From Promethearchaeota archaeon (GTDB taxonomy: Archaea; Asgardarchaeota; Lokiarchaeia; Sigyniarchaeales; SOKP01), in the NCBI GenBank assembly GCA_016839585.1, contig JAEOTZ010000014.1, positions 1-64,000 of the forward strand: a stretch of 64,000 bases of DNA, written 5' to 3'. Of the stretch, positions 26,794 through 34,669 are shown in pieces. The position numbers and the translations under genes were made by a program. A model generated the notes under the pieces. The model ran no database searches and was not told the DNA's origin. It saw only the letters and a program-made list of their open reading frames with translations. The stretch's first letter is position 1. Each line of letters starts with the position of its first letter.

Positions 26794-27204
26794 ATGAGAA
26801 ATATGGGTAAAAAAAAACCTTACGCATATTGTACTAGTTGTGAAAAAGAAATTTCCAAGCCTAAAAGGAAATCCATGGATCGCATGTATTATACAGTTTG
26901 GATCCTTATAATCATAGCTTCAATAGGTTTTGCAATAATCCCTCTACTTATCTATCAATTTATTATTAAAAAGAAGATCTTTTGTCCTCAGTGTGATTCT
27001 ATATTAGTATTTTATAGCACTCCTGAAGAATCACCCGCACCAAAAACACAAATTGAGCGAATACTTAAGACAATTGAAACAGAAAAAAAAGAAAAGGAAG
27101 AAGGTGAAACAGATGAAGATTATATGTTTTGCCCATTTTGCCAAAAAGAAATTACAAAGCAAGCAGAATTTTGTCCAGAATGTGGAGTTAATCTTAAGGA
27201 ATAA
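26794..27204 (+). CDS. Zinc-ribbon membrane protein (first of a tandem family)
   Basis: A 136-residue protein built as CTSC, a basic stretch, a hydrophobic segment (about residues 29-52), CPQC, an acidic linker and a C-terminal zinc ribbon (CPFC...CPEC). The first CxxC and the second CxxC flank the hydrophobic stretch, as in the three genes downstream, but the sequence is more diverged. The N-terminal ATG at 26794 or the second Met (MGKKKPYAYC) could be the start. Confidence 0.6.
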   Translation: MRNMGKKKPYAYCTSCEKEISKPKRKSMDRMYYTVWILIIIASIGFAIIPLLIYQFIIKKKIFCPQCDSILVFYSTPEESPAPKTQIERILKTIETEKKEKEEGETDEDYMFCPFCQKEITKQAEFCPECGVNLKE

Positions 27205-27290
27205 AAGTATATAAGAATGTAAATATTCACTAGTTTAGATTCATATATCTAATAAGCAAGAAAAATAAGAAAATTTCAATGAATTAAGAT

Positions 27291-27704
27291 ATGACAACAA
27301 CAAATCCAACAGGATATTGTCCTCATTGCCAGCAGAATGTATTATTAACTCGAGAAGATATTGATGTTTGTTTAGCTATAATTTTACTAATTTTTACAGC
27401 TGGAATAGGCTTAATTATTTACCTTGCGATTTATTATAGTAGGGCAGAAGATAAATGTGTACATTGTGGGACACGTATAACTGCCCTACAACCACAACCA
27501 GTTGGTCAAATTCCATATCAACAAAAAGTTCAACAAAATCCATATACGTATCAAACTCAACCTACTCAAGAATATACAACTACTAGTGATGTTGAGGAAT
27601 TTAAAGGAGAGAGACCATTATTTTGTGTATATTGTGGAGAAAAATTAGCCGTTGAAGGGATAAAATTCTGCCCTAATTGTGGAAATAAAGTAGAAGAGAA
27701 TTAA
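27291..27704 (+). CDS. LITAF-like zinc-ribbon membrane protein
   Basis: A 137-residue protein. The N-terminal CPHC is followed by a 25-residue hydrophobic stretch (AIILLIFTAGIGLIIYLAIYY), then CVHCGTRI, a Gln/Pro/Tyr-rich linker (about residues 62-100), and a C-terminal CVYCGEKL...CPNCGNKV zinc ribbon. A CxxC-hydrophobic-CxxC module that would dip into the membrane is the layout of eukaryotic LITAF domains; homology is not shown. The next gene begins three bases after the stop, so they are co-transcribed. Confidence 0.62.
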   Translation: MTTTNPTGYCPHCQQNVLLTREDIDVCLAIILLIFTAGIGLIIYLAIYYSRAEDKCVHCGTRITALQPQPVGQIPYQQKVQQNPYTYQTQPTQEYTTTSDVEEFKGERPLFCVYCGEKLAVEGIKFCPNCGNKVEEN

Positions 27705-27707
27705 GAT

Positions 27708-28082
27708 ATGACGAAAAAAAGTCCCATTGGTTATTGTCCTTATTGTAAAACGAATGTAAATCTAAAAAGAGAAGGAATAAATATACCCTTAGCTATACTT
27801 TTAGGAATATTTACCGGTGGAATTGGTTTATTAATTTATCTTGCCATATATTACAATCGAGCAGAAGATAGATGCATAAATTGTCGAAACCGTATTTTCC
27901 CATTACAAACACAAGTGAATTCATCTACTTATCAAGCTCAATCTAAATTAACAACAACTCAAGAGAAAATTGAGGAAGTAAGAGGAGATAAATTATTTTA
28001 TTGCACATTTTGCGGAGAAAAGTTAGATGAGAGAAATATAGAGTTTTGTTCTAATTGTGGAGGCAGAGTTGAATTAAAATAA
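27708..28082 (+). CDS. LITAF-like zinc-ribbon membrane protein, paralogue
   Basis: A 124-residue tandem paralogue of the preceding gene. It has CPYC, a hydrophobic segment AILLGIFTGGIGLLIYLAIY, CINC, a shorter Gln-rich linker, and the end CTFCGEKL...CSNCGGRV. Identity to the neighbour is high in the hydrophobic part (GIGLLIYLAIYYNRAED). It follows after three bases and shares the transcript. Confidence 0.62.
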   Translation: MTKKSPIGYCPYCKTNVNLKREGINIPLAILLGIFTGGIGLLIYLAIYYNRAEDRCINCRNRIFPLQTQVNSSTYQAQSKLTTTQEKIEEVRGDKLFYCTFCGEKLDERNIEFCSNCGGRVELK

Positions 28083-28192
28083 ATAATCTTTGACCTCATT
28101 GATAAAAAATGCAATATTTCAATGTATAAATAAAGCCTTTAATTTATTGGAGAGCTTTTTATATTTCTACAATTAAATCTAATTTCTCTCGT

Positions 28193-28203
28193 TTTATATA
28201 TAA
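28193..28203 (+). promoter_or_regulatory. Probable TATA box of the fourth zinc-ribbon gene
   Basis: TTTATATATAA fits the archaeal TATA consensus and lies about 80 bases before the ATG at 28283, in a 200-base gap after the preceding operon. A strong Shine-Dalgarno (TTTGGAGG) stands directly before the ATG. The box is inferred from sequence only. Confidence 0.4.
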
Positions 28204-28282
28204 AAATTGGACTAAAGATCATTTTAGTATGGTTTTAACTAGTTTTTAATTAAAGCCTAAAAAATAATTTGGAGGAAAAAAA

Positions 28283-28654
28283 ATGTCGACAATGTATTGT
28301 CCTAATTGTAATATGAACGTACTTACATCAAAAGATAATCTTAATATACCTTTAGCAATACTTTTAGCAATATTTACTGGTGGTATTGGTTTATTAATTT
28401 ACCTTGCGATTTGGTATTCTAAAGATGATAGATGTGTTCATTGTAAATCTGTTTGTCAGCCATCATTAAACAATAATCAATCAGGTTCAAATTATCAATT
28501 ACAAAATCAAACTTATCAAGTCCAAGAATATACCCCATTGCAGCAAAAACAATCTGTTGATGTTAAATCAAAATTCTGTTATAATTGTGGCAGTAAAATA
28601 GCAGATCGAGAAAGTGCTAAGTATTGCCCTTATTGTGGGTCAGGTACCGATTAA
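28283..28654 (+). CDS. LITAF-like zinc-ribbon membrane protein, third close paralogue
   Basis: A 123-residue member of the tandem family with its own promoter region and a GGAGG ribosome-binding site. CPNC, the hydrophobic AILLAIFTGGIGLLIYLAIW, then CVHC, a Gln/Tyr-rich linker, and C-terminal CYNCGSKI...CPYCGSG. The linker between the two metal modules is the only fast-changing part across copies. Confidence 0.62.
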   Translation: MSTMYCPNCNMNVLTSKDNLNIPLAILLAIFTGGIGLLIYLAIWYSKDDRCVHCKSVCQPSLNNNQSGSNYQLQNQTYQVQEYTPLQQKQSVDVKSKFCYNCGSKIADRESAKYCPYCGSGTD

Positions 28655-28669
28655 GTTTTAAATATAAAT

Positions 28670-29584
28670 TTATTTTTCTATTTTATTTTTTTTTAGAATT
28701 TTCATAAATTCGTAGAAATATTTATAGGCATCATTAAAGTGATAATCCTCTTTTGAATATTCTAACCCTTCACTAAAAATTTTATAGAACCCTTTTTTAT
28801 CTTTATTTTTTATAATGTTTTTATATTCTTTTATTAGATTTTCAAACAAATCTAATACTTTATGAAACTCATTGTTTTCAATTTGAATATCACCAAACAT
28901 TTCCATTTCCCTTTGAATGATACTTTCAGCAAAAACTTTTTGTAAAAGAAAAGTCGTTCCTGTGTATTTTGTTAACTCTGATAATGTTTCATTTGTTCTT
29001 CTTAATAGGTTTAAAAATAAGATATTAAACATATGTGGGACTCCTAAAGTTAAAGCAATCTTTAAATCATGAAGTTCATATGCAATCTCAGTAATGATTA
29101 ACCCAGAAATTTCAAAAATTCTCAGAAATTCACTCAGAATTTCATTATATTGTTCTGTTCCTCCAACTTTTAGGGCTAATAAAACATAGTTTTTCATATT
29201 TTCAATAGCAGGACCGAACATAGGATGAAGTGATAAACAGTTTATTGGATATTTTTCTTGAACTTCATAAAGAGCCCTATACGTCTCACTTTTTAAAGAA
29301 CAAATATCAAAAATTAGTGAATTTTCCTTTAAAAATGGAGCAATATTTTTAATCATTTTTGGAGTAGATTGTATAGGAATTGAAACCATTACAATATCAG
29401 CATTATCAACACTTTTTTTGAGATCTAATTCGTAATTAACTTCTAATTCTTCAGCAGTTTGTTTTAATCGATCCTCATTTCGAGCAAATAGTGTAATTTC
29501 AAACCCATGGCTCTTAAAAAGTTTTCCAAAAATTTTACCCATACCACCAGAGCCACCAATAATAGTAAGTTTTTTTCCTAACAT
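28670..29584 (-). CDS. tyrA: Prephenate dehydrogenase
   Basis: A 304-residue NAD(P)-dependent TyrA-family enzyme (prephenate to 4-hydroxyphenylpyruvate). The Rossmann motif is TIIGGSGGMGKIFGK at residues 7-21. VMVSIPIQSTP, ICSLKSETYRAL and LSLHPMFGPAIENM (His of the active site) follow the TyrA pattern. The C-terminal helical dimerisation region continues to the end. It shares one base with the upstream aroE stop, indicating an aroE-tyrA operon. No chorismate mutase domain is fused. Confidence 0.85.
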   Translation of the reverse strand: MLGKKLTIIGGSGGMGKIFGKLFKSHGFEITLFARNEDRLKQTAEELEVNYELDLKKSVDNADIVMVSIPIQSTPKMIKNIAPFLKENSLIFDICSLKSETYRALYEVQEKYPINCLSLHPMFGPAIENMKNYVLLALKVGGTEQYNEILSEFLRIFEISGLIITEIAYELHDLKIALTLGVPHMFNILFLNLLRRTNETLSELTKYTGTTFLLQKVFAESIIQREMEMFGDIQIENNEFHKVLDLFENLIKEYKNIIKNKDKKGFYKIFSEGLEYSKEDYHFNDAYKYFYEFMKILKKNKIEK

Positions 29585-30453
29585 TATTTTTTCCCCAAAA
29601 ATTCTATAATTTTATTTTTCATTAAGTTGATATTCGGTTTTTTATTTGTCCACCATTCAAAAGCTAATGCACCTTGATTTACAAGCATATCTAAACCTCC
29701 AAGAGTTCTACATCCTATTACTTTTGCATCCTTTATTAATTGAGTTTCTAGAGGATTATAAATTAAATCGAAAACAAATAATTGATTATGCAAAATTTCC
29801 TTTTCAATTGGAGATTTGTTGATTAGTGGATACATACCTACCGGTGTTGCATTAATTAATATATCAGTTGTTTTGATCTCTCTCCTTAAAGTGATTTCAC
29901 TATTGTTTGTTCCTTCTGCGTTAACTTTAATCATTTTCTTTAATTCCATTGCTAACTTTTTTGCTCGAACTTCTGTTCTATTCGTTATCACAATTTTATT
30001 AGCATCTTTTGCTAAAGTATAGCAAATAGCTTTAGCTACCCCCCCTGCTCCTAGTATTAAGATATTTTTTCCCTTGATTTCACACCCAGCATCTAAAATT
30101 GCTTTTCTACTCCCTTCTGCATCAGTGTTTTTCCCTATTAAAACACCATCTTCATTCTTTATAGTGTTTATTGCTCCAATTTTATTTGCAATGCCATCTA
30201 TTTCATCTAAAAATCTAATAATTATTTCCTTAAGTGGGATAGTAACACTTATTCCTTTTACGTTTAGTGCTTTAAATCCTTTTACTGCTTCTTTAAGTCT
30301 ATTAGGGGGCACATCGAAAGCCATATATGCATAATCTAATTCAAGATCTTGTAAAACCGCATTGTGCATAATAGGACTCATACTATGCTCAATCGGGTGT
30401 CCAATAATACATAAAATTTTAGTTTGTGCTGTTATAGAATTTCTAATTGACAT
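29584..30453 (-). CDS. aroE: Shikimate dehydrogenase
   Basis: A 289-residue NADPH-dependent shikimate 5-dehydrogenase. The substrate site is HSMSPIMHNAVLQ near residue 22, the catalytic Lys lies in VTIPLKE near residue 75, the nucleotide site is ILGAGGVAKAICY near residue 130, and NATPVGMYP and GLDMLVNQGALAFEWW follow. All expected active-site positions are present. It is the first gene of the aroE-tyrA pair. Confidence 0.92.
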   Translation of the reverse strand: MSIRNSITAQTKILCIIGHPIEHSMSPIMHNAVLQDLELDYAYMAFDVPPNRLKEAVKGFKALNVKGISVTIPLKEIIIRFLDEIDGIANKIGAINTIKNEDGVLIGKNTDAEGSRKAILDAGCEIKGKNILILGAGGVAKAICYTLAKDANKIVITNRTEVRAKKLAMELKKMIKVNAEGTNNSEITLRREIKTTDILINATPVGMYPLINKSPIEKEILHNQLFVFDLIYNPLETQLIKDAKVIGCRTLGGLDMLVNQGALAFEWWTNKKPNINLMKNKIIEFLGKK

Positions 30454-30560
30454 TTTTTAGATTAAATTGATAAATTTAAAACTAATAATATGTTTAAGAA
30501 GAAAAATAATTTATTAATATTTAGCTAATAACAAGAAAAAGAAATAAGGAAAATGAAAAG

Positions 30561-31115
30561 ATGAAAAAAGTAACTCTTAGTGAAAAACTTACTGTATTCC
30601 CTATGCCGGCAGCAGTATTATCTGTAGGGACAGGGGAAGAAGCAAATTTAATTACTCTAGCATATGTTGGGAAAGTTTGTCTCAAACCACCAATTGTTGT
30701 GATTTCAATACAACCTAAGCGACATTCTTATCATTTAATTGAAAAACATAGCGAATTTGTTATTAATTATCCTACCGTCGAACAGTTAAAAGAATTGGAT
30801 TATTGTGGAACACGTTCAGGAAGAAATGTCAATAAATGGAAAGAATTAAATTTAACCAAAGAAAATGGATCGATAGTTCAAGTCCCGATGATTAAAGAAT
30901 TTCCGTGGAATATGGAATGCAAAGTAATAAATCGATTGGAATTGGGATCACATGTTTGTTATTTTGGTGAAGTAGTTGCTACTCATTCGGATCCTAAATA
31001 TGTTAAAAATGATAATTTAGATCCTAATAAATTTAACTTCTTCGCCTATATTTCCGGCAATTATATTGGTTTAAAAAAGGGTGCAATAGAAAAGCATGGA
31101 TTTACAGAGGAATAA
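30561..31115 (+). CDS. Flavin-reductase-like FMN-binding protein
   Basis: A 184-residue split-barrel flavoprotein. PMPAAVLSVGTGEEANLIT near the N-terminus, PPIVVISIQPKRHSYHLIE and EFVINYPT are the usual FMN-binding stretches, and CGTRSGRNVNKW follows. Members reduce flavins or act as small FMN oxidoreductases. It is divergent from aroE and has no coupled neighbour. Confidence 0.8.
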   Translation: MKKVTLSEKLTVFPMPAAVLSVGTGEEANLITLAYVGKVCLKPPIVVISIQPKRHSYHLIEKHSEFVINYPTVEQLKELDYCGTRSGRNVNKWKELNLTKENGSIVQVPMIKEFPWNMECKVINRLELGSHVCYFGEVVATHSDPKYVKNDNLDPNKFNFFAYISGNYIGLKKGAIEKHGFTEE

Positions 31116-31228
31116 TCTCTTAGATCTTTTATTAATTTACTAAAATCTAATATTTTATTTTTTAAAAAACAATATAATGTTAAATTTTAACTTAGAATAA
31201 ATATTAAGATATAAAATTTAAATTTATT

Positions 31229-31780
31229 ATGACTAAAGATTCTATAGCGCTCATTGGATTTATGGCAACAGGTAAAAGTACAATTGGTAAGGCATTAACA
31301 GATTATTTGGGTAATGATTATAGATTCATTGAAACCGACCAATTAATTATTGAAATGGCTGGTAAATCCATTCCAAAAATATTTTCAGAAGAAGGAGAAG
31401 AAAAGTTTAGAGAGTATGAAGTTGAGGCATGTAAAAGAGTTTCTAAATTAAAAAAAGTAGTTATATCGTGTGGAGGGGGCATCGTTTTAAAGGAAATTAA
31501 TATTAGAAACTTAAAAAGAAATTGTCATATTGTTCTATTAAAAACGAGTATTGAAGAAATATATAAGAGAGCAATAAATGAAGGAAAAGAATTCAGACCA
31601 GTTATAGATAAAGAAGATCCTATGAATGAAATTAAAAAGGTTTTGAAATATCGAGAAATGTTTTATAATTCATCAGCAGAGTTTGTAATTGATACCATAG
31701 ATAAGAAAGTTGATGAAATTGTAATAGAGATTCTTGAAAAGATAGAGTTTTTTGTTAAGAATAATGAATCTGAGCATTAG
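31229..31780 (+). CDS. aroK: Shikimate kinase, P-loop (AroK) type
   Basis: A 183-residue ATP-dependent shikimate kinase of the P-loop NMP-kinase fold. Walker A is GFMATGKSTIGK near residue 10, shikimate-binding FIETDQLI, FREYEVEACKR and SCGGGIV follow, and the LID has RPVIDKED. Most archaea use the unrelated GHMP-family shikimate kinase, so this bacterial-type enzyme suggests old transfer. It is about 800 bases from aroE but not in the same transcript. Confidence 0.85.
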   Translation: MTKDSIALIGFMATGKSTIGKALTDYLGNDYRFIETDQLIIEMAGKSIPKIFSEEGEEKFREYEVEACKRVSKLKKVVISCGGGIVLKEINIRNLKRNCHIVLLKTSIEEIYKRAINEGKEFRPVIDKEDPMNEIKKVLKYREMFYNSSAEFVIDTIDKKVDEIVIEILEKIEFFVKNNESEH

Positions 31781-32073
31781 ACATCCAATTTCTTTGAATT
31801 TATAGCTAAAGTCTTAATTTTACCTTTAATAAGTCTTAGGTCGGATTTGATCTTGACTTTGTCAGAGTTTTCACTTTGTATCGCAAAGTTTAAATATTTA
31901 ATTATCTATTATAATATTAAGACACCTTAGAAGGTTAGTCCTTCTAAATAGGCGAACTACTACTAAATTCATAATTTAAGTATTAGTTCAATTAAGGTTA
32001 GGAAAAAAAGATAATAAAATATCAAAATTAGGATTTAAAGAAATTGTTTATAATAAATGAAAGGACAGGAAAA
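31781..32073. other. Gene-poor stretch with an 8-bp hairpin
   Basis: No supported gene. On the plus strand TTAGAAGG (31927-31934), loop TTAGT and CCTTCTAA (31940-31947) form a perfect 8-bp hairpin, followed by AATAGGCGAACTACTAC rather than a T-run. This is not a simple terminator; it could be part of a small RNA or the leader of the protease operon that follows. No C/D-box or tRNA pattern is visible. Confidence 0.35.
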
Positions 32074-33177
32074 TTGACCAATTTTTTAGCTCCTTCAATG
32101 ATAGTAGCGATAGGAGTAATATTGTTGAGTTTTATACAAAATCTTATTATTGCTGGTTTATTAATATTTAATTTTACTTTAAAGGTAGATATCCTAATTT
32201 TTTCCCTATTAATCACATTTCTATCTCAATTTTCCGGGATTTTAATTGTATATTTCTTAGTAATTCCATTAGTGAAAATAAAGGATATAAAGAAAGAACC
32301 TTTTACTTCCCAGAATTTAATTAAATCGTTACTATTTTTATGTTTCACTTTTACAGTTTATATTATAAACAACTACATTTTCATTGGTATCTTTAATATT
32401 TTAAATTTAATGCCTCAAAGCGGTTATTCAGGAATATTATTAAATTCCACACATGTAAGAAATCCTATAAATATTATTATCTATTATCTTCCGCTCATTA
32501 TTGGAGCGCCAGTGTTTGAAGAGTTGCTTTATCGTCGAACATTAATTCCGATGTTGGAAAAACGAGGAATGGCTCCATTTACAGCTATAGTAGCTTCAAG
32601 CATAGTATTTGCCATTGCCCATCTCCCTAATGATTTAATAAATGGTAACTTATATGGTGGAATTATACATTGTTTAGGAATTTTTTATATTTCAATTTCT
32701 CTTGGAATTATTTACGTTCTTACCCGAAATATCCTATTTCCAATAATAATTCATAGCTTTGTAAATTTCGTATCATTCTCAGGTCCTTTAATAAACACCT
32801 TAGAAAATGAGATATTATTCCTTAATTACAATATAGTAGTTATAAGTATTGCCATTGTGGGTATTGGAGTAATAATCTATAGTGTTTGGCGATATTTTAA
32901 AAGAAAATCTACAGATTGGGTAATTTTATTGAAAAAAAGGGCATCGCATAATTTAAGACCAGGTCTTTTCGTTTTTTTACTAATAGGTATCATCAGTGCT
33001 TTTATGCCAATAATGATTGAGTTAATTTCAATGAAAATTTTGATACAAAGTAATAATATTTTCCATTACTTGACCATTTTATTATCGAGTTATGCTACAA
33101 TGGTAATATTGTTTTTTTGGCTAGGAAAAACAGCTAAATTTGAACTAAATAAAAAAATTGAAAGAAAGGTTATGTAA
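32074..33177 (+). CDS. CPBP-family intramembrane protease
   Basis: A polytopic membrane protein with the CPBP (Abi/CAAX-like) signature: EE in APVFEELLYRRTLIP, a His in FAIAHLPNDL, and the third motif in FPIIIHSFVNF. These positions would bind zinc and cleave a membrane substrate. The start is TTG 32074 with AAAGGA upstream; TTG 32044 would add ten residues. It is the first gene of a run with two small membrane proteins and a winged-helix regulator. This resembles signalling cassettes, but the substrate is unknown. Confidence 0.78.
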   Translation: MTNFLAPSMIVAIGVILLSFIQNLIIAGLLIFNFTLKVDILIFSLLITFLSQFSGILIVYFLVIPLVKIKDIKKEPFTSQNLIKSLLFLCFTFTVYIINNYIFIGIFNILNLMPQSGYSGILLNSTHVRNPINIIIYYLPLIIGAPVFEELLYRRTLIPMLEKRGMAPFTAIVASSIVFAIAHLPNDLINGNLYGGIIHCLGIFYISISLGIIYVLTRNILFPIIIHSFVNFVSFSGPLINTLENEILFLNYNIVVISIAIVGIGVIIYSVWRYFKRKSTDWVILLKKRASHNLRPGLFVFLLIGIISAFMPIMIELISMKILIQSNNIFHYLTILLSSYATMVILFFWLGKTAKFELNKKIERKVM

Positions 33178-33180
33178 AAT

Positions 33181-33351
33181 ATGAATTATAAATACACATA
33201 TGCTCTTAAGAGCATGAAAAATTTAATCACGGGTATTTTTGATATTATAATGTTTGGAATATCTGGAGGAGTAATTATTATCCTAGGAATAACATATTTT
33301 ATTTTATTCTTAAAAAAACATCCTTTATCTAAGAAGGAGGAGAGAAACTAA
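33181..33351 (+). CDS. Small single-pass membrane protein
   Basis: A 56-residue ORF of its own, between the protease and the next membrane protein. It starts MNYKYTYALK, has a hydrophobic segment (IMFGISGGVIIILGITYFI) and a basic tail with KKHPLSKKEERN. Gaps of three and two bases on either side show it is part of the operon. Family unknown. Confidence 0.65.
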   Translation: MNYKYTYALKSMKNLITGIFDIIMFGISGGVIIILGITYFILFLKKHPLSKKEERN

Positions 33352-33353
33352 AT

Positions 33354-33980
33354 ATGGCTGAGAGCGTTGATTTAAAAGTGCTTGAAACAAAAGCATGGAG
33401 ATTAACATTCCAAGATGGCATCTGGGATATTTTCTTTGGTCTATTATTTTTGGGTTTTGGATTTTCGGCGTTAGCAAATCAAATTTTTGATTTAGGGACA
33501 ATTATTATTTTGATACCTTGGAATATAGCTACTGTATTGATCTTATGCCTAGGAAAGAAATTTCTAACCATCCCGCGTCTGGGTTTCGTTAAGTTTGGTA
33601 ACAAAAGGAAAAAAACAAGGAAATTCATACTTATTTTTACAACTATTAATGTAGCTTTTGCATTATTTTTATTAATTCTTTCATATATAGGATTATCAGG
33701 TTGGTTTCAATTAAATCCCTTATTAGATCCCTTAATTATTGGATTTTTAGTAATTACATTCCCATTAAGCATTTTTGGTTTCTTTTTAGATTTTTATCGC
33801 TTAATATTTTATTCAATACTAGCAGGTTTAGGTTTTTTTCTTTCAGAATTATTTTATCCTATTACAGGTTCTCCGTTTGATATTTTTCTAAGTTTTTTTC
33901 TGATCGGTTTTACAATTGTAATTATTGGGTTAATTTACTTAATAAAATTTTTGCAAGAATATCCACGAATTAAAGACTAA
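33354..33980 (+). CDS. Membrane protein of the CPBP operon
   Basis: A 208-residue membrane protein with about six hydrophobic segments. The N-terminus ETKAWRLTFQDGIWDIFFGLLF is typical of a group of small membrane proteins found beside archaeal regulators, but I cannot name the family. It follows the small ORF by two bases, with GAAGGAGGAGAG as ribosome-binding site. The last segment ends in a basic tail before the next gene. Confidence 0.62.
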   Translation: MAESVDLKVLETKAWRLTFQDGIWDIFFGLLFLGFGFSALANQIFDLGTIIILIPWNIATVLILCLGKKFLTIPRLGFVKFGNKRKKTRKFILIFTTINVAFALFLLILSYIGLSGWFQLNPLLDPLIIGFLVITFPLSIFGFFLDFYRLIFYSILAGLGFFLSELFYPITGSPFDIFLSFFLIGFTIVIIGLIYLIKFLQEYPRIKD

Positions 33981-33990
33981 AAGAGTATAT

Positions 33991-34344
33991 ATGGCAAAGA
34001 AGAAAACAAATTCAGATGAGTCAGAGGAAAAAGTACTCTCACTTGAGGAGATTGATAAAGTAATCCATGAACCTGCTCGATTAATGATTATATCTCTTTT
34101 ATATGTTGTTGAAAGTACTGATATGCTTTTTTTGAAAAATAATATATATTCCAAGGAAGAGAAAATTAGTTGGGGTAATCTATCTTCTCATATTAGTAAA
34201 CTTGAAGAAGCTGGTTATGTGGAGGTTGAGAAAAAATTTAAAGGAAAGAAACCAAAAACTTTCCTTAGTCTAACAGATAATGGTAGAAAAGCATTTGCGG
34301 AATACAGAAAAAAAATGGTTCAAGTTTTAGGAGATATGACTTAG
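33991..34344 (+). CDS. Winged-helix transcriptional regulator
   Basis: A 117-residue winged-helix DNA-binding protein. HEPARLMIISLLYVVES begins the HTH domain, SWGNLSSHISKLEEAGYVEVEKKF holds the recognition helix and wing, and the end is a short dimerisation helix. This is the 'transcriptional regulator with only HTH domain' (HTH_34-like) group. It is the last gene of the CPBP operon, ten bases after the membrane protein, and may regulate its own operon. Confidence 0.82.
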   Translation: MAKKKTNSDESEEKVLSLEEIDKVIHEPARLMIISLLYVVESTDMLFLKNNIYSKEEKISWGNLSSHISKLEEAGYVEVEKKFKGKKPKTFLSLTDNGRKAFAEYRKKMVQVLGDMT

Positions 34345-34463
34345 AAATACTTTTCCTTTAATTATTTTTTTCATAATTACATATTTAAGAGATTTTTAAT
34401 GTTATCATAACGTAATATTATCGTAAAACCTACATTTAAATTTATCAAACCTTACCTATAAAC

Positions 34464-34640
34464 ATGACAGAATGGAAAAGAAATAAATGCCCTAAATGTG
34501 GAGAAGAAAATCCTAAAAAACTTCATGAAGTGCCAGACAAGAATCAAGTGCTTTATTATTCAATGCAAGGAAATCCTGTGTATAAAAAGTTAATGAAGTG
34601 CGGAGTTTGCGGTGAGATTTTTGGTAATGGCGCCACCTAA
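34464..34640 (+). CDS. Small zinc-ribbon protein
   Basis: A 58-residue ORF with one zinc ribbon: CPKCGEEN near residue 9 and CGVCGEIFG near residue 48. It has a normal ATG 60 bases after a TA-rich region with TTTAAATTTATC, a possible promoter. Such single-ribbon proteins are common in archaea and mostly uncharacterised. It is convergent with the GH57 gene. Confidence 0.65.
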   Translation: MTEWKRNKCPKCGEENPKKLHEVPDKNQVLYYSMQGNPVYKKLMKCGVCGEIFGNGAT

Positions 34641-34669
34641 TTGATTAAAAACTCTTTTTTTATTTATTT

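Noticed and set aside
31927-31947. Hairpin as terminator of aroK
   Set aside because: No T-run follows and it lies about 150 bases after the stop, so only described as a structure.
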